From contig WHUX01000116.1 in the NCBI GenBank assembly GCA_015179025.1, positions 1 to 64,000 on the forward strand: a stretch of DNA of 64,000 nucleotides, written 5' to 3'. The stretch's first letter is position 1. The number at the start of each line of letters is the position of its first letter. The notes under the pieces were generated by a model that saw only the letters and a program-made list of their open reading frames with translations, searched no databases and was not told the origin of the DNA. This document shows positions 21,691 through 32,957 of the stretch, in pieces. Position numbers and translations under genes: made by a program. Origin of the DNA: Terfezia claveryi (lineage: Eukaryota; Ascomycota; Pezizomycetes; Pezizales; Pezizaceae).

Positions 21691-22290
21691 CCTCTCTAGA
21701 ACCTATTATACAATTAGTCGCTCTATTAGTTACTGCATTAGTAGCTCCATCTATTAATCCAAGACCCTCTATAAAAGACAAGCAGCTAGCAGCTCGCCAC
21801 TATACCCCTATCGATCTTAGATATGGTACCATAAAGCTACAAGTTCAATAACTACAAGCAGAAAAGCAAGCTGTACTTGTATAAGTGCAATAGCTATAGC
21901 AGATACAATAAGTACATATGGGATTTATCCATCAAAGTGCAGCAGATATTCAGAATATAGCAAACACTGCTACTAGTAAATATACATAACTATTGAATAA
22001 TACATAAGATACACACACTTAGATTTAGAACCTTATCATCTCTGGACAAACAAATCAGATAAAAGAATTTTAGATGATCTACTACAACCTCCGATACTTC
22101 AAGGGACAAACTGACTTCTTTAATGACTAATACTAGCAATAATTTACTATTATTAAAGGATGATTTGTTAGTATGGAGGAATGAATTACTAAGGTGGAAT
22201 AGTAAGTACAGGCCCCTCAGCTTATATATCCTTCATTAAATATAGTATAAGGACTCGAGTAGGCAGCAAGTAGCATACTGTTGGAATTAC
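21691..22290 (+). pseudogene. Gln-rich coiled-coil gag-like remnant, other family
   Basis: One frame reads as a protein if RIP-type stops are seen as Gln or Trp: LQAEKQAVLV, then a Gln/Val repeat, HMGFIHQSAADIQNIANTATSKY (20-residue windows around 21920-21985), then RYFKGQTDFFND and GWFVSMEE (22095-22180). Nothing like it occurs in A or B. A Gln-rich coiled coil followed by a capsid-like segment would suit the Gag of another LTR family, but I cannot name it. Confidence 0.35.
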
Positions 22291-22578
22291 TCTTTGCCCA
22301 TGATCACTAAGCTAGAATAGGACATTTCAAATTTTATAGTAGAAAATAAGGGTAGAAGTAAGGATCCCAAACAGGCCGGTCTCAAATTAGGAAAAGAAGG
22401 ATATAAGGAGCAAGAAAATATCATTAGGAAGAGATTTTTTAGAGTACTAGAACTATAACAATAAGCCTATATTAATATCTAGATAAATCTCCTATTTGAA
22501 TATATACAAACAATTTCCTTTATGATTCCTTACCTCTAGAACCTTGTAATCTTACATGTTATGAGTTCGGTACTATAC
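22291..22578. other. Unassigned spacer
   Basis: No gene or repeat recognised; it ends at the start of a B-type LTR. Confidence 0.5.
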
Positions 22579-22861
22579 TATCATAATAATGTTCTTAGTC
22601 TTGTTTTGACACTCGAACAGGCTTGTCTGGATATCATCAATAGGTGATTGTTATCTTGGCTTCTGAGATAAGAGTCTAGAGAAGCTTATTCCTTCCACGC
22701 CCTTAGCTTGGAATCATGTATATATATCTTCATCTCTTTGCCCTCTCATTAGATTCCCATACAATATCTTATATACTTAATATAGGACCTTGCTTCTTCC
22801 AGTACTTGTGCACCTCCCTTGTGCATATTCTTGTCTAATATAAACAACTCTGTAGTATAGC
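22579..22861 (+). repeat. B2-subtype LTR, left part
   Basis: It starts TATCATAATAATGTTCTTAG and shares the subtype-specific TTTTGACACT..GAACAGGCTTGT block with the B2 3' LTR at 47674 (B1 lacks it). It is cut at CTGTAGTATAGC, the equivalent of CTGCAGCACAGC in B1, by the A3 LTR. It is most simply the 5' LTR of B2, with the rest of that LTR, the leader and the gag start deleted. Confidence 0.75.
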
Positions 22862-23540
22862 TGTAATGGAGAACGTTGTTTCATTGCTAATATAATTGAT
22901 TATATACTTTTGTATTTCCTATATTACTATTAAGTTATGTAACTAAGCTCTCGGTTGAAGGACTAGCCTTCAACTAACTTCTATTGCTTTATAAGCGTCC
23001 ATAGCATGCGGAATTTGCCATGGGAAGTTCTATGGCACTTACCATATGAAGACACCCTTATTATAGCCACGTGACCTCTATTTAAGGCGTGTGACTGATT
23101 ACTATGGCCACATGACCATTGTTTAAGGCGTGTGACTCATTACTATGGCCACATGACCCCTTTTGTATAGTGTACCACCTTCTGGTGTGCCACCCTTTAT
23201 TGTATTTATTTCCTTAGTCATCAGATCTTCAAAGGAGTATAAATAGGCCGCTGGATTCTCTCTGAAATCCACAGAAAGACAAGAAGCAACAAGCAAGCAC
23301 ACAGCAGCAACCAAGCCTATATTCCAATCAGATCAAGATCATATAGCTTAGATAGCACAAATCATATAAGATAGATTTCTCCAGTTAATTACTGTTCCCT
23401 CTGGGAACGTCCCATATTGTAATCTTCCTACCCTTCTGAGGTCTTACGTCAGCAGAACCGAAATACACAAACGTCCGTACCTACAGATATAGATTGTATA
23501 AATAGTACTAAATGAATACTGTCTAGTACTATTCATTACA
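22862..23540 (+). repeat. A3 5' LTR
   Basis: 679 bp, TGTAATG...CATTACA; CACGTG at 23068, TGACTCA at 23133, TATAAATA at 23238. Confidence 0.93.
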
Positions 23541-23814
23541 TTTTTTTAACTCACTTACCTAATCTTTACTCTTGAATCTAAGGCCTAATCAACCTTCGAA
23601 TACCTTTATTACACTCATGCAAGTGCATACAATTTGACACATAAGTGCACATATAAAATTGATATCGTTATTCAACTAGCTAGCCAACAAAAAAAATCCA
23701 ACAAACGAGACATCAGACTCTCAACTGCAGTATATCAACAAAAGATTTAGAAGCAAGCTAAGCAAAGCTCTAACGGGCAGTGGTATTCCACATTAAACAA
23801 TCCCACCCTCGTTT

Positions 23815-24585
23815 ATAATACTTTTCCTAATAAGATTGACAACTCATCTTGCACTCCTAGCAACCGCCATTGCATCTGTACCTGTAAATCCAGTACACCA
23901 TTGAAAAACCGGCCCTCCAGGTCCCAGGAATAATTGGTCTCAACAACTAAGCGTTACAATCCCAAGGCTCAAATCTCGCTGCCTCCACTGCAGCCATTTC
24001 CTTCAGAAAAGAATTACCTCCATCAGAACCTTCCTTAGGCCCAGACATCTCTACCAATACCTCTGCACCCCCAACGTTTACATCAATACACTAATCAGAA
24101 AATGTGACACTCTTGCCGGAAGAACTAGAACTAGATTCTAGACTAGTAGACGAAGAAAAACCAGGACCATAAGAAATATCAGGATCCTGACATCCAGCCT
24201 AACCAGCTATATGAGCCACTAAGCTAACAAAACCATCAGTCGAATGGAGATCATAAAGATTATCAGCCACCACACTATTAGCACAGAAAGGTACCAAAGA
24301 AGAAAAGTAACTTGACGATTGTATCACATAACTAGCTGCATTTGGTTACGGACAGATGACAAAATCAGACATAATGGTATCTGAACTTAGTAAGAAGACT
24401 AAGAGGTCGAGATGGTTAACTATATTACCTGAAGATATTAAGAAATTAGTAGAAGAAACTCCCAGAAAGACCAGATTTATAGCTCCTAATACGGAAGAGG
24501 TAATAAATCTGCCCATGCATATAGAAATAGGAGAACTAGATGGAGCAGGAACTAAACTATATTTTAGTATAGCATTACCTCTCAC
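23815..24585 (-). pseudogene. Antisense leader ORF, A3 copy
   Basis: Same minus-strand frame as in A4. It reads from MRGNAILKYSLVPAP at 24585 through the gag-overlapping part (open to 24346) and, across RIP-type stops, through GPGFSSSTSLESSSSS, EVLVEMSGPKEGSDGGNSF and RYRCNGGC to YWEKYYK-like residues near 23815. All stops seen (TAG/TAA) can be explained by C-to-T change in CA of either strand. Confidence 0.38.
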
Positions 24586-25990
24586 ACCAGAAGAAATTTG
24601 GGACAGACATCTTCCAACAATTGAGAAGATTTTGAAATATACTTGCTCAATAGAACATGCCCAACAGTATTATCCTGATGATACTCGACTCTTAATGGAA
24701 GCCGTAGTAAAACACTATTTATGCCTAACACCTTACCCATGCAAAGAAGAATACTTAGAAATGAATGCATTTTTAAGTAAGGAATTGAAGAAACCTGTTG
24801 TTCAACTTTTAAGAAAACCAAATTGGGTAATAAACAACTGTGAAGAAATAATAGCATTCATGATAAGCGGCACTCATCTAGAGGAATTAGTATATACCGA
24901 GGAGGATTTTTTCAATCCTAGTAAAGAACTTCCAGGAGCGTTCTTGGGAACACCAAAAGATCAATCAAAAGGCAAAGGTCGAGTACCTGAGACACCAGAA
25001 AAGAGGACTGGGTCAGCCAAAGAACCAGATGACAAAGACCAACCACCAGAAGATATAGAATTACTAGAAGACAATCATGATCTAGATATAGGACTTTACC
25101 AACAGAAGCAGAAAATGCAAGGAGGAGGACGAGACCCCGATGATAGGGGAGATGATAGCTTTGACTCTGACAAGGCATCATCAGTTGCAAGTCAAACACT
25201 TAAAAGAAAACCCAAATAAGGAAAATTAGTTTAATACCAGCAATGGGAATCTACAATAGGAATAGTTACAATGGGTAACCATGAGGCAACGAATGCTTTA
25301 AAAGGAATAAAGATTGATCTACTAGAAAAAACAAGAGGAGAAGACAAAAAATGGCAAGACTCACAATATTTTGACTCTTAGGCCACAGCAATGCAAGGTT
25401 GGTTTATTATCAAAGGAATAGATTTGGAAGGCGCTTCAGCTTTGGAAATCATTAGATTTAGAATGGAAGAAAGCGCACTCACTACTTATAATCAATTCCT
25501 AAGAGAAAAAGGAAAGAATGCGACATTCTTTAGATTCATACTAGTGCTAAGGGATTTTCTGATACCCTCCACTAGTAAGAATATTTTATGGAAACGATGG
25601 GAGACAGCCATACTATATAAGGACGGATGTCACATGGGAATTAAACAGTTTGCCAACTGGCTTACTGAAATGCAAATTACATTGATTGACAAGGATGGCA
25701 AACAATCAATATTGCAGGAAGTAAAAAGAAGAAAGTTTCTTAATTACCTGCCACCATATATGTCAGCTACATTAATTCCTTTAATCAAAGAAGAATGGTC
25801 ATATGATCAGCTCGTGTATCAAGTGGACTTATATAAAGCTTCCAAGAAAGATATTGCCCCACTACCCACAACAAATACATCCCAACAACAACACCCTCGA
25901 AATAAAAATTGGAGTCACGGTCTATGCAGGGACCAAAATCAAAGACAAAAAACAGGATTTAATCCTAGCAGCAATCCCAACACCAAACCC
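24356..25990 (+). pseudogene. A3 Gag (first part)
   Basis: Starts MTKSDIMVSELS at 24356 and is open for 287 codons, covering PEDIKKLVEETPRKTRF, the WDRHLPTIEKILKYT block and the acidic, Lys/Pro-rich linker. After two stops it reopens at 25391-26134 (GWFIIKGIDLEGASALEII, FANWLTEMQI, SATLIPLIKEEWSYDQL). It is cut in the segment just before the zinc knuckle by B1 at AATAT (25991-25995). It resumes at 32334. Confidence 0.87.
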
Positions 25991-25995
25991 AATAT

Positions 25996-26468
25996 TGTCA
26001 CAACCATGTTCTTAGTTGTCCTGGTCATCACCTGCGGCATAGGTGATAGGTTATTGCTATCCTACTTGGCTCCCGAGATAGGAATCTCGGGAACCTTATT
26101 CCTTCCATTACCTTGGCTCGGAATCATGTATATATAGCCTCTGTCCCTCGTACTATCATTGGATCCCCATCCAATATCTAGTATACCCAATACAGGACCT
26201 TGCTTCTTCCAGCGCTTGTGCACCTCCCTTATGCACATTCTTGTCTCGTACAAATAAACTCTGCAGCACAGCTGCCTCCTTGACATACGCGGCAACTGCC
26301 TCCGCGTATCTTGTGTCCCTTGCCCTCTGCCTCTCTTTTCTCTTACCCTTGCCTCCCGTCTCAGCATTCCCCTGGTCACACAAGTAGCGTTTCTACCTGT
26401 ATGTTACGCTAGCCTTGCCCTTGCCCCAGTGTACCCCTTGGTCACCTTACCTCAGAGCCATCGTTATA
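25996..26468 (+). repeat. B1 5' LTR
   Basis: 473 bp, shorter than the 3' LTR by about 27 bp, mainly in the AGGTGATGGGTTATT repeat near the start. It contains ATGTATATATAGCC (about 26125) as a likely TATA region. Confidence 0.92.
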
Positions 26469-26474
26469 CTACGT

Positions 26475-26489
26475 TGGATCTTTCAGACC
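26475..26489 (+). other. Possible B1 primer-binding site
   Basis: TGGATCTTTCAGACC lies 6 bp after the 5' LTR and begins with the TGG expected for pairing with a tRNA CCA end. The matching tRNA was not identified, so this is only a position-based suggestion. Confidence 0.3.
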
Positions 26490-26718
26490 AACCGGTATGA
26501 TGTCCTCGAACATTATACTACCCACTGATAGATTCGCAGCCTGAAGGACGACTCCAATCCCATCAGACCTGGCAGAACTATCAACATACTGATAAACTGT
26601 AATTGAAATCTTCACAGACACTTATGCCATTGGCAAACAATAAAGAGCAGACCTCCAGAAAGCCGAAAGGCGAATCCGAGAAGCCGAAGACGAAATAACC
26701 CTCCTTCGAGAAGATGCA

Positions 26719-26965
26719 CATCAGCAAGAAAAAAGTGGCATCGGGATGCCAGTGGTGTCTCCAGGAGACAGGGTTGTCTCTTATGTCTTTTGTGTCTTTT
26801 GTGTCTCCTGGGTGTCTCCTGAGTGTCTCCTATATGTCTCTTAGTGTCTCCCAGTGTCTCCAGGAGACACCAGGAGACATTCTGCCAATCGTGGAGACAC
26901 ATCTTGTCTCCAGTGGCATTACTGTCTCTAGAGACACTAGAGACAAACTATTTTCTTTCCTGATG
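26719..26965 (+). mobile_element. MITE copy 2
   Basis: 247 bp with inverted ends CATCAGCAAGAAAA and TTTTCTTTCCTGATG and a duplicated CA (26717-26718, 26966-26967). It sits in the B1 gag coding region. The inside is dominated by GTCTCC and GGAGAC in both orientations, including the palindrome GTGTCTCCAGGAGACAC. Confidence 0.9.
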
Positions 26966-27857
26966 CAGCAGAGGACAGGATAACCATCCGGAGATTGACT
27001 TACGCTTTAGACCTGGCCGATGGTCTAAAGAACCAGAAAACACAAGACCTACCAACCCTGCCCAAGTTTAATGTGGATAGGGGCCGGTTACGAGCATGGA
27101 AAAACTCTGTGCAAATAAAACTCTCTGGGGACTCGGCGAAGTTCCCCACGGTTCACCACCAGCTCTCATACATCTATGGCCTACTGGAGGGTAAAACTAT
27201 GGACCAGGTACAGCCCTTCGTCAAGGCAATGGGAATTGATCTAGTAGATATCCTGGCACTAATGGCAATCCTGGACCGAGCCTTCAGGGACCCTGACCCT
27301 AAAGGAACAGCCAGCAGGGTCCTGCGAGACCTTAAGCAAAAACACAACAAACTGTCATCCTATGTCGCTGAGTTCTCCAGGCTAGCAGTAGAGCTCAATT
27401 GGAATGACGAAGCCAAGCTCGATCAGTTCAAAGACAGGCTTACCTTCGAGCTGAAAAAGGCTCTGGTTTACTGTCCACTAACCAAGACCCTAGAGGAACT
27501 TATTGAACAAGCTAGCTGGGTGGAACAGCAGATAGCGGCACTCAGAGCCCCCCAAAAGACACTCCCGACCTCGACTCCCTGTACCCCATTCCCAACAGCA
27601 CGCACCCAACAACAACAACCCACACTAGTTAACAAGCCTGCATACCCCTCCTTAGTAGCGGGTGGGGCTGCTCCCATGGACCTGTCAGCAGGTAGGCCAA
27701 AGTTAACCCAAGAGGAGAGAGATCGCCACCGAATAAACGGGCTGTGCTTAGCATACGGAAAAGAGGACCATTTAATTGCGGCATGTCCCCTCTGCAAAAA
27801 CTGCTCAATAGCCGCACATGCCATCTCCGAATCCAGGATTAAGGAGGTTGATGAGTT

Positions 27858-27864
27858 GGGAAAA
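27858..27864 (+). promoter_or_regulatory. Candidate -1 frameshift heptamer G GGA AAA
   Basis: GGGAAAA lies in gag phase as G_GGA_AAA (the X_XXY_YYZ pattern), 15 bases before the gag stop. The pol frame is exactly -1 and is open from here through ACLVTNTSKGPAPSY-like residues into protease. B2 has A_GGA_AAA at the same place, consistent with a later G-to-A change. Confidence 0.6.
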
Positions 27865-30070
27865 GCCCTGTCACTTGCCTAGTTACTAACACTAGTAAGG
27901 GACCTGCCCCAAGCTATTTGTCTTTATCTGCATTTTCTGTTTCTTCCACTGTTAATGAATCTCGCTTGTTCAGCGAGTATTTTGTTGTATCTATCTCCCT
28001 CAGAATCAATGATACAACAATCAATACGTCCGCACTTGTAGATTGTAGAGCTTCAGGAATTGCCTTTATTGACCAAGCCTTTGTCAGTAAATTCTCTATA
28101 CCCACATCCAAGCTCAAAACCCCCCGTATTTTGGATGTCATTAACTGTCGACCCATCTCCTGTGGGGATATCACTGATATTGCATGCTTGCCTGCCCTGG
28201 TGGGGGATCACTCCAAGGCCAACCTCCCTATATTTGTCACTAAGCTAAAATACCCAATTGTCCTCAGAATCCTCTGGCTCAGAATGCACGATGTATTGGT
28301 CAGCTGTGGCTCATACACTCTGCAGTTCAATAGCCAGTATTGCCAAAAATACTGTAGAAATCCAAAGGCCACTATTACTGGGCAGTGTGCCTTGCCACCC
28401 CCAATAACCCACCTGACCCAAGTAGTATATCGGTATGCGCACATCAGTGCCAATCCCCCTGTTTCCCCCGCTTCCACCCCTGTGCCCACTGTTCCCCCAA
28501 TTCCCTCTGTGGTACTGCCTCCAAAACCTCTGAATGTTAGCTTTATCGGAGCAGGGGCTTTCGCTTACTACACCAGGAGGCACAAGCTGAAGGCTCATGC
28601 CCTGTCCATACATGAGATGAACCTGCAGATTAACAACACAAGGTCTAAGGAGGAGTGGAAGTCCATAATCCCAGACGAATACCACGAATTCATCGACCTG
28701 TTCTCGGAGAAGGCTGCAGAAAAGCTCGCACCCCACTGGCCATATAATCACACTATTCTGCTGATAGAGGGTAAGACCCCCCCCTATGGGCCCCTTTACG
28801 GAATGTCCCAGTTAGAGCTGAAAGCTTTGAAGAAGTACTTAGAAGAAAACCTCAAAAAGAGCTTCATCCGCCACAGCTCCTCTCCAGCAGGTGCCCCGGT
28901 GCTATTCGTGAAGAAGTCAGATGGCTCCCTTCGGTTGTGTGTTGATTATCGTAGCCTGAACGAAATAACGGTCAAAAACAGATACCCCCTACCTCTGATC
29001 CAGGAGACATTAGCCAGGCTTTCCAAGGCGAAATGGATTACCAAATTGGACTTGTGAGGGGCGTACAACCTGGTACGGATCGCCGAAGGGGAGGAGTGGA
29101 AAACAGCCTTCCGGATACGTTACAGCCACTTCGAGTACAATATCATGCCCTTTGGCCTAACCAACGACCCTGCCTCCTTCCAGCACTTCATCAATGACAC
29201 CTTACAGGACTTTCTAAATGTGTTCTGCATGACTTACCTCGATGATATCTTGATTTATTCAGATACCTTGGCAGAGCACCAGATTCATGTCCGGCAGGTA
29301 TTGGAGAAGCTAGAGCAAGCTGGGTTGTACCTCAAGCCCGAGAAATGCGAGTTCCATGTATAGGAGGTTAAGTATCTAGGGTTGATTATCACCACGGAGA
29401 GTATTAGAATGGACCCTGTAAAGGTCGCTGCGATCCAGGAGTGGGAAACTCTAGCCAACCTTAAGGATGTACAGGCCTTCCTGGGATTCGCCAACTTCTA
29501 TTGCTGGTTCATTCTGGGATATTCGAAGATCGTGGCACTACTGACAGCATTAACTAAGACCAAGGGCATGGAAAGAGGCCAGCGCTTCAAGTGGAATTTA
29601 GAAGCCCAGTCGGCCTTCGAGAAGCTCAAGGAAGCCTTCTGCTCAGCCCCGATCCTGGCCCACTTTGATCCCGATAGCGAGTGTATCGTGGAAACAGATG
29701 CCTCCGACTATGTCTTTGCCGGAATCCTGTCCCAGTATGTTAATGAAGCCCTCCACCCAGTGGCCTATATCTCCAAAAAACACTCCTCGGCGGAGTGTAA
29801 TTACGAGATCTATGATAAGGAATTAATGGCCATTGTCCGAGCTTTTGAGGAATAGAGGCCTCATCTGGAATCAGCCAAGGGGATCATCGAGGTGCTATCC
29901 GATTATAAGAATCTTGAGTACTTCACCACCACTAAGCTGCTGAACCAATGGCAGGCTAGGTGGTCGGAGTTCTTATCTTGATTCAACTTCAAGATCAAGT
30001 ATCAGCCTGGAAAGGCGGGCAGTAAGCTGGATATACTAACCAGGAGATCATGGAGATCTCCCTAAAGTGA
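27865..30070 (+). pseudogene. B1 protease, reverse transcriptase and RNase H
   Basis: The open part covers 27865-29057. The protease has ALVDCRASGIAFIDQ (about 28035; DCGASG ancestral by comparison with B2) and an IVLRILWL flap block. RT follows with FVKKSDGSLRLCVDYRSLN (28905-28960), [17 protein letters not shown] and the active site YLDD at 29235-29246. RNase H has IVETDASDY (29690), [12 protein letters not shown] and FNFKIKYQPGK. Stops include TGA 29055-29057 (CGA), TAG 29361-29363 (CAG) and TAG at 29853-29855 (TGG). It would copy RNA to cDNA and degrade the RNA strand. The active-site residues are intact but the frame is not. Confidence 0.92.
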
Positions 30071-31400
30071 GTGATGAAAGGCTAAAATACCAAAATCAGG
30101 TGGTATTGATGCCCAAAAACCTTGACCTGGTAGCCAATGTCCTTGCTGATGTGGAAGCTGAGGCTGACCTCTGACAACTGGTGAGACAGGCATATGAGGA
30201 CGACCCCTGGCTAAGAAAATTATCACCACAGTAGATTCTGGCTAGGGCCGCCACCCCAAGATCTCCCTAGCTGAGTGTACCATCCAGGAAGGCCTCCTCT
30301 ACCACCTCGAACAGCTGTATGTGCTGGAAGGAGAGCTGTGCCTTCTATTGATCAAGGAACACCATGACAGCCTAGTTGCAGGTCAACCTGGAGTGGCCAA
30401 AACATTAGAGCTTTTGGCTAGGGAGTACACATGGATTGACCAATAGAAGGACGTGGAGCAGTACGTACAGAACTGCCACGTTTGCAAGCGTGCTAAGCCT
30501 GTCCGCCACACCCCGTATGGGACCCTGAAACCTCTGGATATCCCTGATCGGCCATGGCTGCACCTAACTATAGACTTCATGACAGGATTGCCAGAAGATT
30601 CGGGATTCAATGCCATCTTGATGGTGGTAGATCGGTTGACGAAAATGAGGCATGTTATACCTTGCCGGGATACATAATCCACCCTAGAGTTAGCCAACCT
30701 CTACCTCAATAATGTATTCCGATATCATGGCCTCCCTGAATCCATAGTATCCAACTGTGGCCCTCAGTTCACCTCAGAATTCTGGCAAGCCTTCTGCGAG
30801 CTTTTGGGGATCAAAGTGTGTTTGTCAACCGCATACCACCCACAGACGGATGGCCAATCGGAGAGGATGAATACCATTATAGAGCAATATCTGCGGGCCT
30901 TTATTGACTACCAGCAGGATAACTGGGTTTCGTTGCTAGCCACTTGCGAATTCGCCATGAACAACCAGTTCTCAGAATCCTCCAAAACCTCACCTTTCCT
31001 GGCTAACTACGGTTAGTACCCCCAGTTTGTGGATGCCTTAGCGCCCCTGCAAAAAGCCAAAAAAGATGCCCCAGCCACGGAGTTCACAGCTGGGATTGCT
31101 GAGCTCCACTCTACCCTGAAAGCTGAGCTGGGATATGCACAAGCCAGGCAAGCCGAGTATGCCAATAGATCACGGTTGCCAGCCCCCAGATATCAACCGG
31201 GGGATAAGGTGTGGCTCTCCAGCAGGCACTTCCGGACGGAACAGCTATCTTGCAAGCTCGACCATAAGTTCCTGGGTCCATTCGAGGTGGTGGCCCCTGT
31301 TGGCACTCATGCCTATTGACTGAGGTTCCCCAAGGACATCAAATGCCACCCGGTTGTACACGTATTGGAAATTGAGCCAGCAGCTAACAATCCCCTCCCA
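30071..31400 (+). pseudogene. B1 integrase
   Basis: The HHCC zinc-binding part includes EHHDSLVAGQPGVAK and CHVCKRAK (30355-30490). The catalytic core has LTIDFMTGLPE (first Asp, 30568), SNCGPQF (30752; the second Asp is Asn here) and TDGQSERMN with the Glu (30845-30870). The C-terminal part has LDHKFLGPFEVV (31258), the GPY/F-type module, then VVHVLEIEPA. Several stops (e.g. TAG in IDQ*KDV near 30446, TAA at 30675) and the Asp-to-Asn change make it inactive. Confidence 0.9.
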
Positions 31401-31598
31401 AGGCAGAAACACCCCCCACCTCCTCCAGTGGTTATCGAAGGTAAAGAGGAATGGGAGGTAGAGGAAGTGCTGGACTCGCGAAAGAGGTATGGGCATCTGC
31501 AATACAAGGTGAAATAGGTAGGGGACGAGGAGGCTACCTGGCAACCCACTGAGGACCTGGAAAATGCTCAGGATCTAGTCTCCCTGTTCAATCAGTGA
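31401..31598 (+). pseudogene. B1 chromodomain
   Basis: EWEVEEVLDSRKRYG, LQYKVK*VGDEEATWQP and TEDLENAQDLVSLFNQ, ending with TGA 31596-31598. One TAG replaces Trp in the YKVKW position. It is a short form compared with family A, with no tail after it. Expected to bind methylated H3 in heterochromatin. Confidence 0.85.
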
Positions 31599-31833
31599 TA
31601 CTCGAGGCAGCCCCGTCCTGTTGAGTGATCTCCCCATATCTGAGTTGGGGTTCTTGTCCTTGTTCTTGTTGTTGTTGTCTCTGTTATCACCTACGATGCA
31701 GGTGATGGGTCTTTGTTATTCTTTGGAGTTGGAATCCTTGCCGTTGCCTTTGTTGTTGTTTCCTGTATTGATTTTGCCGGTTGTCATGCCCAAGCCTACT
31801 AGTTACTGGAGCTCCAGCCTAAAGGGGGGATAG

Positions 31834-32333
31834 TGTCACAACCGTGTTCTTAGTTGTCCTGGTCATCACCAACGACGCAAGTAATGGGTTATTACCTGCG
31901 GCGCAGGTGATAGGTTATTGCTATTCTGCTTGGCTCCCGAAATAGGAATCTCGGGAAGCTTATTCCTTCCATTGCCTTAGCCTGGAATGATGTATATATA
32001 GCCCCTGTCCCTCATACTGTCGTTGGATCCCCATCCAACATCTTGTATACCCAATACAAGACATTGCTTCTCCTAGCACTTATGCACCTCCCTTGTGCAC
32101 ATCCTTGTCTCGTACAAACAAACTCTGCAGCACAGCTGCCTCTCTTGATACACCCGATAACTACCTCCATGTGTCTCATGTCACTTGCCCTCTGCCTTTC
32201 TTTTCTCTTGCCCTTGCCTCCCGTCTCAGCCTTTCCCTGGTCACATACGTAGCATTCCTATGTGTGTGTTACCTTAGCCTTGCCCTTGCCCCGGCGTACC
32301 CCTTGGTAGCCTTGCCCTAGAGCCGTCGTTACA
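31834..32333 (+). repeat. B1 3' LTR
   Basis: 500 bp, TGTCACAACC...CGTTACA, preceded by the purine tract and followed by the AATAT duplication (32334-32338). Confidence 0.94.
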
Positions 32334-32957
32334 AATATAGAAAAATAGAAGGACTCAGATTGGAACACCATCACAAAAAAATTGGATCAGAAGACGAAGA
32401 TGCAATTAATTAGAGACAAATAATGTCTATGGTGTTGGAACCCTGGACACTCCTACAAGGACTGTAGGAAATGACAAAACAAGTTACCCATGTGTACAGC
32501 CGTACAAGATTTAGCTATATCAATAGCCACCAAGGATAAAAACAATAAGGATAAAATCAAGGAACGACCCTTGTCAAGACAAGTACCAGATTTTAGCAAG
32601 GTATTCATTAAAGCTAATGAACACCTCGCACTAGCTTTAATTGATCTCCAAACAAAGAAAGGAGACTTAATTAATTCTTAATTTGTACACGTATATAAAA
32701 TACTGACTAGCAGTATCGAGAAGAAATCATTAAGTACTGCAATTAAAGGATCAAAAGGAACGATAGACAAAGCTGGTACTATCAAACTAGATTGGATAGG
32801 TTATATAGAAGAACGAACCTTCTATATAGCTCATTTGACTAGATAGGATATGATACTAGAAGAACCTGCTCTCAGCAAAGTGCAAGCAATAATTCCTGCC
32901 CATCGGGAACCAGTTACTGTCCAACCGGAAAACATTCCACGATTCCAGCTTAGTGTG
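32334..32957 (+). pseudogene. A3 Gag knuckle and protease
   Basis: A3 resumes after B1. The CCHC knuckle CLWCWNPGHSYKDC (about 32424-32466) is intact. KDKIKERPLSRQVPDFSKVF runs straight into ALALIDLQTKKGDLINS (open 32490-32681), so gag and protease share one frame. DLQ stands where retropepsins have DSG or DTG, as in A1 and A4. The flap-side block DMILEEPALSK is at about 32850. MITE copy 3 interrupts the frame at 32957. Confidence 0.83.

Larger units (their letters stand above)
26500..27882 (+). pseudogene. B1 Gag
   Basis: Start taken at the ATG at 26500 (preceded by another at 26497), because the frame continues upstream of the long open part at 26995 if the MITE is ignored. MSSNIILPTDRF, a charged coiled coil (RADLQKAERRIREAEDE) and EDRITIRRLTYALDL follow, with four stops (TGA, TGA, TAA, TAA). 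From 26983 it is open to TAG 27880-27882. The capsid core is LPKFNVDRGRLRAWKNS to the EQASWVEQQI block. The knuckle near 27745 is CLAYGKEDHLIAAC, the second Cys replaced by Tyr. The MITE plus duplication add 249 bp, so the frame phase is unchanged. Confidence 0.88.
25996..32333 (+). mobile_element. B1: complete family B Ty3/gypsy chromovirus
   Basis: 6,338 bp with LTRs 25996-26468 and 31834-32333, both starting TGTCACAACC and ending GTTATA/GTTACA. AATAT is duplicated on both sides (25991-25995, 32334-32338), within the A3 gag. The internal order is Gag with knuckle, protease, RT, RNase H, integrase with GPF block, then chromodomain. MITE copy 2 interrupts gag. A purine tract AAAGGGGGGATAG (31821-31833) directly precedes the 3' LTR. 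It is the least mutated retroelement in the window, with fewer stops than A1, B2 or B3, consistent with the latest retroelement insertion. Confidence 0.95.

Noticed and set aside
24582..25199. Minus-strand ORFs antisense to A gag (24582-24857, 24918-25199, 52152-52424)
   Set aside because: They mirror the coding phase of gag and have no counterpart outside sense coding DNA, unlike the leader antisense frame.
26995..27882. Start of B1 gag at 26995
   Set aside because: That codon is TTG. The same frame continues upstream through the MITE site to an ATG at 26500 with coherent protein sequence.
27468..28751. Minus-strand ORFs of up to 146 codons across B1 gag-pol
   Set aside because: Shadows of the sense frames; peptides are Ser/Leu/Trp-rich without domains.
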